A stretch of 64,000 nt of DNA from Reticulitermes lucifugus. Its lineage: Eukaryota; Arthropoda; Insecta; Blattodea; Rhinotermitidae. The stretch lies in assembly GCA_026260175.1 (NCBI GenBank), contig JAKCWW010000468.1, positions 1 through 64,000 of the forward strand, in the 5' to 3' direction. The notes below the pieces were generated by a model that saw only the letters and a program-made list of their open reading frames with translations, was not told where the DNA came from and made no database searches. The translations under genes and the position numbers were made by a program. How positions within the stretch are numbered: position 1 is the first letter of the stretch; every line of letters starts with the position of its first letter. Shown here one piece after another: positions 14,001-27,185 of the stretch.

Positions 14001-17000
14001 CCTGCTGATTGAGGTAGATCTGAAGAGAATTTGTTAAACATAAGCTTCATTATGTGTAATTTTAGTGTAGATGGGAAAATCTGTGCTCGTTAGGTTTTTA
14101 AAACACAACTGTATTAGAGTGTTTAGTGTCAATGAAATGATTATACAAAAGAACAGTTCTTATGTACTGTATATGCTGTTAAGTTTTGATGTGGTACAGT
14201 TTCTTGGTACATTATTCTTATGTAAATTATATACTGTCTTGTATTTCTGTGGCAGTATTCTCACTCATAGAATATACGCATTTGTCTGTAATGTTGTATT
14301 TGGCGTAATTTGTAATGCATGTCTAGAGTAGTTATGGCATCATAAATTAGTTTAACCTGAACTGCCTTCCATGCTTGCTGCTGAGCAGAATGTTATAAAA
14401 TGTACAAAATTTGAGCACCACCTAATAGGAAAAAATGTCTGCTGGATTATTCTGTCTGTGGAACAGTGTTTATGTTTCAGTGTAAGAAATGTGTTTTATT
14501 TTAACACATTGGTTTTTCCTTAAGATACTGAATTCTTTTACATAGATTGCAATTAACAGGGTCTCATCAGATTTTGTACTGACATATAAAAATCATGTTG
14601 CCATATAAAGACATGTTGTATGAAAGACTGCATGTGTTTGTTTTATGACTTTTTTTCTGAAGTAAAGTACAATCATACAATTTTTGTGTTGTGTTTTTCA
14701 GTAGCCCAAGTCGATCGCCTGTTGTGGATGATGAGATAGTGATGATGAACACATTGTACAAGGAAAGGTTCCCAAAGGTAAGTATTTGACCTGGCCATTA
14801 TGGTACTTCGTGTCAATGCAGAAGCATATCTCCTACATGTTAAACTTCACACTTAGTGGATGAATAATTTCATTCTCTCACATCTTCAGATTGGTGACAG
14901 TTACCTAACATATGGACACATTTGTTACATGGCAACCTGGTACGAGTCGGCACAGTGTCATGTAACCCATACAATTTTACATGTCTTTGTGGAATGCCCA
15001 TTTTGTGACAAAGAATATTCCAGCCTTGTTGTTGGTTGTTACAGCTAATATTTAGGCATGTTTAGGCAATCATTGATAGTATAGTGACGGCCAAATCTAG
15101 TTATCTGACACTATTGTATTCTTCTGTCTGGTACATTTTATTCATGTTGTTTTAAAATCTCACAGCCCCAAAAGTGTCTGTCATGTTTCCACTTGTTAAT
15201 GCACTTTCATTATCATTTGACTTTGCTGTTTCACCCACAATCAGTAGTACAAACAGTTCTTTATTACATATTATTAAGGAACAGACCTTTTTGCTTGAGG
15301 TTTATTTAAGATGTAAATAGTTATAGACAGTGACATGGTTTTAAACCCATTCACAAACGGTGCATGAAAGTTTGGATCTACAACAGCTGTTGAAATATAA
15401 ATGTGTAATGATATATTTTCTGTCTTAAAGTGGCATACTGTAAACACACTGCATTTGTAATTTCTCAGGTGTATCACTTTGAAATGGGGACTGTTTTTCT
15501 GACTTTGCTTATATAGGTGTCCAAATTTGCACATTGACAATTTGCCAGGCACTCTCGGCATTAAATTTCATCCTTGTCTGGTAGACTGTTTTGACAAATG
15601 ATAAATTTTTTTAAGCAGAGTAAGTCTAGTTAAAACACTTGACAAAATATCAGCTTTTTATGAAATAACTTCAAGTTCTTGTAGCCCTAAAAATGGTGAT
15701 AACATTCAACAAACAACCTTATCCTCTTGCATGAAGTCAAGACATGGTTGACGTGAGTGTTGGTATGACTATGCTACAGCCAGGGAAAGAATCAGTAACT
15801 TTATAACATCTGTAAAGGTAAAAAAGGTACAGTTCACCCTAGAACAAGCCATGAAAGCCCAGAGGGAAAGTAGAGGTATAGCTGTACTCTTACTTTAACC
15901 TTGGTGCTAGATGGGGGTGGGTGGTGTCACACCCCGGCTGCTTTACCCCCAGGAAAGAGGCCTAGTACCCATTGTACAGGAGGCTGGGTGGGCCCCAGGG
16001 CCAGTTTGGATGGGTGAGGAAAATCTTGCCCCACCAGGATTCGATCCACGGACTGTCCAGCCCGTAGCGAGTCACTATACCAACTATGCTATCCCAGCCA
16101 ACATCTGTCACGCATTGACACTAATGATTTATTAGAGTCCTTGTTAGATTTCAGTTTATAAACACTGCCACAGAGCCCATACATTTGAATGACCTGTGTC
16201 ACCTTGTGTTTTGTAACCCTGTTGTCTCTTTCAGGCTACTCAGCAAATGGAGGAACGGTTACAGAGTTTTATAAATGACAACAGATCTATTGATGCAGGA
16301 GAGAACTATGAAAATATGCCTAAAGATTCCATACCAATAATAAGATTTGTTCACCATCAGGCCATTGAAATGGCTAGAGACTGCCTACAGAAGTCACAGG
16401 AGAAACTTGTTACTAGTAGATATTTCTATGAAATGTCTGAAAATTTGGAAAGGTTATTGTCAGAGGTAGTGTATGTTTCTACTATTCTTGAACATACTGA
16501 GAATTTACTTCAGCTGTTTTTAGTTTTAATTATAATTTTAACTGCTTCATACTGTTACTGCTAACAGACAAAAGAAAAGTCTCCTGAAGCAGCAGCAAGG
16601 CTAACAGGTGCTATAAAGAAGTTACTGTTGATTATATCAAGACCGGCTCGACTGCTTGAATGCTTGGAGTTTGATCCAGAAGAGTTTTACCACTTACTTG
16701 AACAAGCAGAAGGACAGGCTAAAACATCACAAGGGATTAAGGCTGACATTCCACAGTACATCATAACCAAATTAGGTTTAAACAGGGATCCAATTGCTGG
16801 TGAGTTTTGTTAGTGTTTATACAGTTGATACAGCTCTTAATCTAAAACATTCCCTTTCATTTCTGTGATAGGCAGTAAGAGGGTTAATTTCACTCTTGAA
16901 CATTGTCATACTTAGGATTTCTGACTTTCCTGTGTGCAAACCAGGATGAAAGTCTCCCATTTCTTTTTTTGTTTTTAGAACTACAAGAAGATTTGAGTCA

Positions 17001-20000
17001 GTTGGAAACTACAATTTCCTCACCAGAAAAATTTCGTTTGTGTATACCGCAGTCAACATCAAAGGAAGAGAAGGAAACAAAGGTACTCCCTGACTTTGTA
17101 TCTGTATTGGATTGTTGCTTGTTCATTGCTAGTCATTGCGTTATTTCTTCTAAATCTGTCTTCTGGCACCATTACTTAATGTGTGGAAGAAATTATCTGT
17201 GATTTTTATGGATTCTGATATAACAGATCCACTGCAGAATGAAATCATCAGCATTAGGCAAATATTAGAAGAAGTGGGAATGCAGTGATCTGGTATGTGA
17301 CATGTGTGGAAGCCTGTAATTGTAGTAGTGAAGGAAGTTTTTTGATCATATTGAATCTAGAATAGCCAGAAAACTAAATAGTTTCACTGAAGTTTGAAAC
17401 TCTTATTAAATTTTGTGTAGGTGAACTTGTCTCTGCATTTCCAGTTAACAGTAACCTAAAATGTGAGGATTCTTTATCCTCATAGCTATTTAATTTTATT
17501 GTAGAATATGCCTTTAGGAAAGTTCAAGAGAACCAAGAAGAATTGGAATTGAATGGAGCAAATCACTGTATTCAGGTATGTTGATAATGTTAATTTATTA
17601 GGCAAAGACGTAGATTTTGTTACTAAGAGCATGGAATATTTTTAAAGACCATTAAAGAGGGATGTTGAAGGAAGTGTAAAACTTTTAAGTAGGAACTGAT
17701 GTCTTATGACAGCAGCATTATAATATTGCAGTTTTTAATGAGTCCAGTGAAAAGGTCATGAAGTTAAGATACTTGGATTAACAGGGACAAGAATTATATT
17801 AACAGTGAACCTGAGAATAGAATAGGCATGGAAAATCATAGTGTTATTTGGTTTATAACCTTCCATCTTCACATCTTCTTTCTCAAAAATGCAAAACACT
17901 AAGTGTTTAAGGTGCCCAATTTTTATGTGTGTGTACAAACCTAGTTTCGTATACTAAGGAGACTGAAAGTATGTCAAGAAAAAGTGCTAAGGAGAACATT
18001 CAAATCTGGGAGAGGTGACATAGGAAAAAATATGTACTGTAATCAGAAACTTCATATACGTACTTGGCCCTTCTCTTAATAATACTGTAATTGTCAAATA
18101 ATTTGTGATACGTGGGGTGCTTAGTGTGCCACAGGCAATAAATGCATACAACATTTGGGAAAATTTCATGGAAAGAGACCGCTTGGGGATTATGATTCAG
18201 GTATTCGTGAATCTTCAGCAACATGCTGTGAGAACGTCAAATCTGTCATGTGATGGATGATAACGGAAGCAATATTTGGACGTTCTTACTGAAATATGAA
18301 GTGTAGTAGTCATGCTGTGTGGTGATTGCTGTGAAACAACAGGTTCTGTAACAAGCTGTACCTGGGATGTGATGCATGTCATCATGTGAATAGTTCCTGA
18401 CATTTTGAAGAATGGAGAACCATTTGCTCAACAGAACAGCATCACATCCCAGAAGACTTAAATCCTCAGCAACACTGCTCTGAGAACCTCAAAACGTTAA
18501 ATCTTTATCTGGTACTTTCTAGCAACGTTTAGCCAACCTTCCTTCCTTAAGGGACAGAAGTAGTGCTGTGTATGTGTGGTGGTCTGTTTGTGATTTCCAC
18601 CTGAACCAGTTGGCTGGTTTTCATGAAATTTGGTGTCAATGCTATGCCATTGGTGGCCATTGCATTGCTATACACTTCAGTTTCCTACAATCAGTTATGA
18701 CAGTGTGATGGGTCCACAAATTTGTGATGTGGGAGTGACAGTTTAGGGTTCTGAAGTTGTGTGTGGTAATAGATATTTAAAAAAAATGTGCATTTCTCAA
18801 GTAACAGGATGACATCCATGCAAACGGTTTCTTTTGCTTTGAGGTTTTGGTGATAATTTTTTGACTGTTGGAGCTACAAATGTAAAATAGGATGTGGACA
18901 TAGATCATAACTAACCTACACATGAAGTATGAGGTCTCTTCAGAAAGTTTATTGACTGTGTGCATACCCTTCCTTTAAAATCATGTGATGGTCATGTGAT
19001 GATTGCGCATGGTTTAGTAGACTGGATCCTGTTGTTGTTTTCCATTCAGTCCTAATGTATTTTGTTGCCAAGACAATTCTTAGATTTCAAGAAATTTATT
19101 ATAATGTTTTAATGGAGCAGTGCATTTGTGTGAAATTTTGTTTTATGGCATCTGTGAGAAACAGTGTGAAAGAAATGACCACAACTTTCATGTGAACACC
19201 ATGACAAAGCTTTAGTGCACACAGCACTCTGCCCGGAAGTTTGTAGTAAAAAATAACAGCTCTGATCTCTCCAGCAGGCTTTTTTCCTGTTACTGAAATT
19301 GAAAACTAGTTTAAAAAGATGTCTGTCTGAATCAGTAGAGGTAATACAGTACAAGAAAAAACACTAGAGCAGCTAACCCAGATTTCTTCAAAATCGTATA
19401 TGGAATGCTGGGAAAAATTGAAATGTTAATAGAATAGTTCTATGAACGCAGAAGGGGATAATGTTTAATCGAGATTATTGGATACATATTGTATTATATT
19501 TACTCAGCAAGAGAACTTTTTGAACAGACCTCATATGACATGTTCAAAGTCAACAGTTACAACCATGGAGATCTTGCAAAACTTTTGGGTTATGTCTGGC
19601 AAATTTAATGTAGATAGAATCTGTGCTTATGTAATAAGATCTGCACAACACTAAATTAAAATAGTAGTAATTGTGTAATACATAGGGCTGGAAATCTATG
19701 CAGTTTGGTACCAGTAAATAGGCTTTATGAGTAATGAACACCTTGTTCAGGCATTATTTGTTATTGCATGTGAGAAACCAAGTTGCTAATTGACTGCTTT
19801 GGAGGATTGTAGCATCCATGCAAGGACCCAGTGCGACCTTACCTGCCATACACCCTGATAGCAAAAGGTACAGTAGTTTTGTAAGTCTTGAGGTTTTCGT
19901 GGCAGTGTGGTTGAGGACTCTGTTCTTCTGGGATATGACACCCCATCACTGGGTAATTGGTTTCTGACATTTTGAAGGAACATGCTACCTGTATCTTCAA

Positions 20001-23000
20001 TGGCTTAGAGGTCTGAGAGGAAGACGGTTCTTCTCGGACCTCTAGACATTTGAAGATAAATTAAGCACTGTGTTTCTTTGAAATGTTGGAAGTCGAGTAC
20101 CCAGTGGCACGGCATCATAGCCGAGAAGAACGGAGTCTGCAGTAGTTATGTTCGATATCTTTGCCAGAGATAGGGGATAAATTGAGTTCCTCTATGGTAG
20201 GCATTTCTATGACTGCAAGTGCCAATTTCATAGCAGATTTAGCTACATTCAAAAAACTAGATTCTGTCCCCAGTACAGTTCCATTTGTATATTCATGTAG
20301 GTATGCGTTCTCACTGTGTTTACAGAATCACAGTTATTGTTTATTTTTTATTGATGGCTGATGAAGTGAGTGCTATTGACAGTTGTAAAAATAGAAGAAA
20401 GGTTAGAAGTAGTTGAAAGGAAAAGTTCTAAATTATATTGAATGGCTTGTTATTAAAATAATTCTTTTCCAGGTACCTTCTGAAGGTGACTTTGAAGTTG
20501 TAAAATTAATTTCTAAAGGGGCATATGGTGTTGTATATCTGGTACGTTTGAAAGAAACCCATCAGAGATTTGCCATGAAGAAGATTAGCAAGAATAATTT
20601 GATGCTGCGAAATCAAGTTGATCAAGTGTTTGCTGAGAGGGATATCATGAGTTTTACAGACAATCCTTTTGTTGTTAGTATGTATTGCAGTTTTGAAACA
20701 AAGGTAATCATTTGTTTTTTATGTTGGTAATTTTTATGTTTTGAAATGGTGATGTGAAGTGAACTGCTAAATTATCAAGCAGTTCATTTTGTTATACCCA
20801 ACCATCATAGTGCCAGTGTTGTAATGTGTGTGCATGCATTATTTACTGTCAAAGGACAAACAAACAAAATGAGAAATAGAACTTTGTTCTGGAACCCTGG
20901 GCTGTATTGACATATAAATTTTGTTGCATCTGACATTCACAGGTATTACAGAACAAGTTTCTCATGCAGCATATATGTGTGTGTGCGTGCGCGCGTGCGC
21001 GCGTGCGTGCGCGCGTGTGTGTGTGCGTGTGTGTGTGTGTGCGCGCGTGTGCGCGCGCGTGCGTGCGTGTGCGTGCGTGTGTGTGTGTGTGTGTGTGTTT
21101 TTTTTTTATATATATTTTTTTTTTTTTACTGTTTGGAATACTAAAACTTATAAAGAAGATATTATAAGATGTGAGGTTTTCACAGTGATGGAAATTTGTC
21201 ATGATACAAAGCATGGAAGAAAGAATGAGCATTCCCTCTTGCAGGAAGTAGAAGATTAACAAAGAGCCTTTGTCAGGGCTATTGAAGGAAGAGAAGAAAA
21301 AGTCATTTCCAGGGCTATGGGCAGAGGAAAGCCAAGAGACAGCTAACCCATCAGAAGAGCCTTTTGGCATCCCTTCAGACTGAGAGGCCTTCATAACCTC
21401 ATCAGCAAGAAACAATCTTCCCTGTGCATGATGTTGGGATGGTGCTCAATCTGTATCATTTCCCAGATGATCCAGTCTCTTTTCTTTTCTAGAACACAGG
21501 CTGCAATAACCCAGGTCTATGCTGTATTCTGCTGTGATTGAGTTCTCCAGATGTTAAAAATAGATATGCTATCGTTCTGTTTGACCCAAGTCTCAACAAT
21601 GTAATTAATACTCAGTCTGTCCACTGTGAACTGTTCAGTACTGACTGGATGCAGCAGGCACCTGATGTCTTTAGGGTCAGATCATCTTTCATGTGCCAGA
21701 GGAATATATTTGCCTTGTTTCAGGCCCATGATCCTAATGGCAATCTTTGATACCACCTTTGCTAATATGGTTGAAGATGTTACTGACAAAATGGTGAAAG
21801 AACAACTGGACTATGTATATGATGTGTGATGCTGTCAGGTATATTGATAATCTGAAGAAAGTGTCTGTTGCTATAGCCATTCTCCATTAAGATTTTGTGG
21901 AGGAATTCCTGTGCAGTTTGGAATTTATCTTGGTCTTAGTTATCTTTGGCTCGGTGTTCTTAGGTGGAAAACACAGCTAGCATGTTCACCAAGTGGTGCT
22001 CTGATCTTGCATTCAAATACAGGGTAGTGTGGATGGGCTTGCTGTACACTCTGTGGTTGAAGATGCCATTAGGTCTTTTGTATGCCAGTTTATCAATACC
22101 CAGGAAGGGGAGGTAGCTGTCTGCATCCCCGTGGTAAATTTGATGTTTTTGTGTGTGCTGTTTGGTTGACGCAGGAAGTCGTTCAATTTTTCTGGTCCAA
22201 GAAGGTGTTGTCAGCATAACAGAAGCAGCTTGTGGTTTGCACTTTGTAATTCCCCTTCCTATGAATCCTCAGTGAAGAAGTTGGTATTATATGGCCACTG
22301 GGTCCCTTTGTTCATGGACTTGGCTGCTGAAGAAGCATCAGAGACAGCAGCAAATGAAGGAAAGAAAAATAAATAAATAAACATTGTGTGCTGCTTTTGC
22401 TGTGTGCACCCTCTTTGTATATTTTTTGGAGCTCATTTAGCCTAAGCATCCTCAAACCATGTGGTTACAACAGTTGCTGGATGACATCATCTTAAAGTGA
22501 AGTCTTTTTGGGGAGACTTGTAATTTTCTGCTCCATAGACTGTGTTGGGATCCTTACCCACATTACTTTATGCTTGGCATTTTTCCATCCATGGACTTAT
22601 TAAGGGTCCTCTGTTTCTGTTTCTTTTATGCCCTGTAAAAAGGACATTGCTGATTCTGTGCCCTGGGATGGGGCTTCCATCGCTCTTTCTTTCATACCTT
22701 ATGAAAAGCCTTTCGTTGCTGTGCTTTCTGCCCCCTGTGGAAGTGCTATTTGTTAATCTTCCTTTCCACTGTTCTGGAATAGCTGCCCTTTTCAGGGCCT
22801 AGGTTTCTTACTGGATTGTCTGGACCCTGTTCTTTTCGCCATAGTATTGATTGGCCTTGCCTGTCCCCTGTAATCCATTACTTTTTCCTACTTTGGTTTA
22901 ACCAGCCAGTTCCCAACTTGGCTGACTTCTTTCTTAAAGGTGGAGGCAGTATATTCTTTCAAAATGTTGGCATTTATCAACAGACTACATAATGTCATAG

Positions 23001-26000
23001 CCCAGAAGTTCACAATATAGATATATAATTTTCATCACATGTTATTGACATTTAACAGTTACCACTGGGATGTATTTACTACGTTCTTGCTATTGTGTTT
23101 GCTCTGTTATTGACATTGTTGATATGGTCTATTTTTTGGTATGTAACATTCAGGTAATGTTTTATGAAGATGACAACACGTGTTAACTGGCAACATTGTT
23201 TTATTTTGTTTTGCACTTATTAGTGAACTCACGTGCCTGCCAATTTTATTAATATGCAGCTTATTGCAAAGCTTATATGTTATGTCAACAGTGGATGAAT
23301 AGGGCCAAGTTAATGGTATGTGGCCTGTTGCAGTGCTTATGTGTTGTGTCAACAGTGTATATGTTGGGCCCAATTAGTGATATGCAGTATAGTGCAGTGC
23401 TTGTATGATGGGACCAGTTAATGATGTGCAACCTATTGCAGCAATTGTTTGTTGTGGCAACAGTGTGTTGGGCCTAGGTAAATATATGGCCCCAGTAAAG
23501 TGTCACCCATATTTGAGTAGAAAATGGAAGGTTTTCTGTTTTTGCATTAAAATATGCAGAGGACTGTGAAACATTAACCTTCTAGTCCTTATGTACTTAT
23601 CATTTCTGATATCTCCATATTTAATTTGATGCTATGTAGCCAGTGTAGTTGAAAAAACACCATGAAATGTCAACAATCAGTCTAGCTTCTAGTCTCCAGT
23701 TACATAGTTCAACAAGGCTATGGTGACGTAAAGGCGAACAAACTTTTGAAATCATTTCTGATGTGTTGATTTTGTATCATATCACGGTTTTGTTTTATGT
23801 GTAATGTGTGTTGAATTTTGAACCAAAACAGCACTTTTCTAGTTTTTGTGTTTTTTGCTTCATGTTTTTATATAATTTTCTATAATTTGAGAATATGTTT
23901 TGTTAGTGAATGAAAGGTTCGATTTACTCAAATAACAGCACTGTTTGAAACTGTGTGATTCTAAGATCTTGCATACAAATAAAATATAGTGGATAACAAA
24001 ATAACTCTATGTGTTTCAATTTTATGACTCATTTTCATGACTGATATACTTTATTTAGTGAAAACCACCTTATTGCATGCAAGTTATCAAGGAAGGCTTA
24101 AAATTTGTTATGCTGTGTAATATGTAAAACAAAATGGCCACCATATTTGTAGCTCATGGGGATTTGGGAAAAATCTGTTACACTTATTGACTATTTTCTA
24201 ATTTCGTTTCTGCAGAAACACCTATGCCTTGTTATGGAATATGTGGAAGGTGGAGACTGTGCAACACTTCTGAAAAACATTGGTCCTCTACCTTCTGACA
24301 TGGCCAGGTTTTACTTTGCTGAAACTGTTTTAGCTGTGGAATATTTGCACAGCTATGGTATTGTTCATAGAGACCTGAAACCAGATAAGTGAGTATTACA
24401 TTCAGGCCTCTCCCAAAATTACGTGATTTAACCATATGATAAAAATAACTTGTACCATTGAACCTTGTTGGCAGGTCCAAAACTATCAGTGCTCCTACCC
24501 TCCATTGTACCTGGGTAACAGATGTCAAATTCCTTGCTGTTCTTACTTTTCCATTAGCACTGAATGTAATCGACTGTGATCCTCATGGTGTTGACTTGGC
24601 CATTGTACCTAAAGCCAGAAAAACCTGTAGACTTTTTTGGGTGCTTGTTACATCAGTTCGGTTACTGTTACTGATTTTGGGCTAACACAGCCACTGCATT
24701 AGATGCTGCAAAGATTCAGTGACATGATATATTTGTCAAGAGTGAATGTGACAGTACTTTTTATACCTATGAGTAAAATAGGAATGCTGAAATGTACAGC
24801 CCTTGAATTTATTGCAAAATTGTGCTAGTGCCAAAGAATGGCCTGTGGTCTCAGAAATAATACTTTTGCCCTCATTAAGATGTTTTGTGAGATCGTTGGC
24901 CCAGAAACCCACAGTTATCTCTGTTGTCAGTGTATCAGTGATATGTATATCTAATGTACTGTGAAACCTATGATGAACATTTATGGCGTGTAGATTATGT
25001 CCTGCAAAAACAAAGGGGTTGGCAGGGACTTCACTATACACATTGACAAATGCTTCCATTGTTAGCTGTCCTTCCTCCCCTGTTTCTTGTTTTCCTGATA
25101 CCTCCAGCTGCTTCATTTTGCTTTCCTTGTCTCTGGTGGGCTGACTGCATGCACCCCAAAACATCTCCCATCCTATTGGCTTGCTGTGAGTCACTTAATC
25201 TGCTCTTTCCCTATATAATACAACCAGTTATTCCAGCAACTTATTCCTCTTTTCACTACAATGGTAACAAATGATATTCAGTATGGTGTCATATCCCAGA
25301 AGACTGTATCTTCATTAGTTTATGTCAGTGGTAAATGTACCATACTATAACTTGGAAGGCTCGAATCATTCCTTCGTCACTCTTATCACTGTAGCTCACT
25401 TTTCAAGCACATCATTGCACTTGTTGAAAAGGGCGGATTAAGTTCTACCACTGCAGATAGATGGTATGGTGTTCCAGAGTCTCAGCAATGGCATGACTAT
25501 TAACATGTCAGACAGATGGGCAAGCTGGATAGTGCTGACAGACTGGGTTTTGGAACATGTCCAGCGCACTGGACCTTGAAGCTGTTGCCACCTTTCCTGG
25601 CTGGAAACATAGTTATTTTAAGACATGAAGAATCTGTTCACAGAGAACAAATTGCTGCAGTGAAGGATGTGCTTACTGATTAACATAAGTTATACTGCCT
25701 AGAATTTGCTAAGAGCATTGTAGATCCCCAGTGTGACAGAGTTACTTTCTCTGACAAATCTACATTTATCTCAGCAAATGATGGATTGGTTTTAGTTTGC
25801 CAACTACACAGAGAGCATTGCAACTTTCAAAATATTTTGACTTCCTACTGTGAAAGCCTTGAAAACCTGTAAGCTAATAATCACACAGCTTTGCAAGTAG
25901 TTCCATGTATTTTATAGAACCCAAACTGTTACTTTATTCAAAGATTTCGCCGTTGATTACTGTCCTTAGCCAAATGAAGCAAATCCACACTCTTCCACCC

Positions 26001-27153
26001 TACTTCTTTAATATCTACCTTATTGTCCTATGCCTAGATGTTGGAAGTTATCTCCTCCTTTCAGGTTTTCAAAGCAAAACTCTGCATTTCTCATCTCTGC
26101 CATGCATGTTACATGTCCCTTGATCTCATCTGCCTTGGTATTACCTCCCTATTAAAAGGATGGATGGAACAGGGAAGACGAGAAGATCATTCAATGCAGA
26201 TTTATAGAAAAGAGATGTATGGGACAATCCGGAACCGGATGTTTCAGCCAGATGCTGGAAGACTTCAGGAGGAAGGTGTTGGCAAGAAATCAGTGTGGAA
26301 GTTTGTGAGGATATAGCAGATATTGCAGACTTTCCATACATCTGCCTGTTTAAAATGGAAATATGCTAGAACACATTGGAGATGATAAAGAATAAGAAGC
26401 AGAAGATGTGTCTCTGGGAACCTTGTGTCACAGTTTGCAACTGCCAGCAGGTTTAAGACGTCTGTAATATGCCTGATTTGTGTTTGATAGGTCCTTGGGT
26501 TAAACATTGATGGGTAAACTGATTATGCTAACAGGTTGCAGTGCTTTTCGGCGGTTACACTTGGTGAATACTGGGTTAATACCACGAGGTGGGCCAAGAC
26601 ACTTCCTATCCTTCTGTTACAACTTGACGGCATGTGAACTCTCCTAAGTAACCTTTGTAGAACTGAACAATCACATGTGGCATCCTTACTAGGCACTTAC
26701 TCCACATGGTGACATTGTTTCTTACTCTGCTGTTCCTGAAGTGCTTGGTTTGAGTAGCCTATGATGTCACACATGTTTGAGAGGTTAAATAATGTAATAA
26801 CTAATTGACAGGCTAAAACTTCAATGTTTGTCATATTTCAGCTTGCTTATCACTGTCTTGGGCCACATCAAACTTACCGATTTTGGATTAAGCAAGATGG
26901 GTCTTATGTCATGTAAGTAGTTTTGTACTTGTACAGTAGGGTTTGAAGACAGCCTGTTCATTAATATCTTGTATGTGATGTTTTGTATGAATGAATATTG
27001 TAACTTCTTATACTTTCTGTATTACAAGGACTATCCAATATGCTTTCTCAGAATTTTATTGCATGTTGTGTAGAGCAGAGGTAAAATTACTGAAATATGA
27101 AAAACTATCACATAAAGCCAAAAATTCTCCAAGGGAATAGGTATGTATAGGTG

Positions 27154-27185
<32 letters not shown>

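Larger units (their letters stand above)
6801..14701. other. MAST intron 4 (7.9 kb)
   Basis: Largest MAST intron seen. Contains a LINE RT remnant with nested hAT MITE, a mariner remnant, a foldback-family repeat, a 25-bp tandem duplication and a Tigger element. A fragment at 11349-11400 resembles TE borders. Stretches 8900-9380, 9730-10680, 11420-13170 and 13870-14700 show nothing I can name. Confidence 0.7.
17083..20472. other. MAST intron 8 (3.4 kb)
   Basis: Holds an RTE reverse transcriptase fragment, a deleted mariner element and a foldback element. At 18209 and 18466 a ~35-bp block (tcagcaaca-gct-tgagaac) recurs as a direct repeat. No extra exon is needed: exons 8 and 9 are both phase 0. 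Confidence 0.65.
20704..24215. other. MAST intron 9 (3.5 kb)
   Basis: Contains a long alternating purine-pyrimidine tract, a Penelope-like remnant on the minus strand, a C/T-rich repeat-like block at 22530-22990 whose end (ggtggaggcagtatattctt) recurs inverted-family style near 29331, and a degenerate minisatellite. Confidence 0.7.
24389..26841. other. MAST intron 10 (2.5 kb)
   Basis: Contains a Tc1-type transposase fragment and repeat E. 24389-25040 and 26340-26840 hold nothing I recognise. Confidence 0.65.

Noticed and set aside
17504-17574. extra MAST exon between exons 8 and 9
   Set aside because: 71 nt, wrong phase for the phase 0/0 junction, and its translation is RTE reverse transcriptase.
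20161-20361. 66-codon open frame just upstream of the kinase exon
   Set aside because: No strong acceptor/donor pair in a usable phase and no match to MAST linker sequence.
20849-21415. 188-codon minus frame and two plus frames across 20921-21259
   Set aside because: They are open only because the (GT/GC)n tract encodes Thr-His/Ala-Arg or Cys-Val repeats in every frame; the N-terminal part is Penelope debris.
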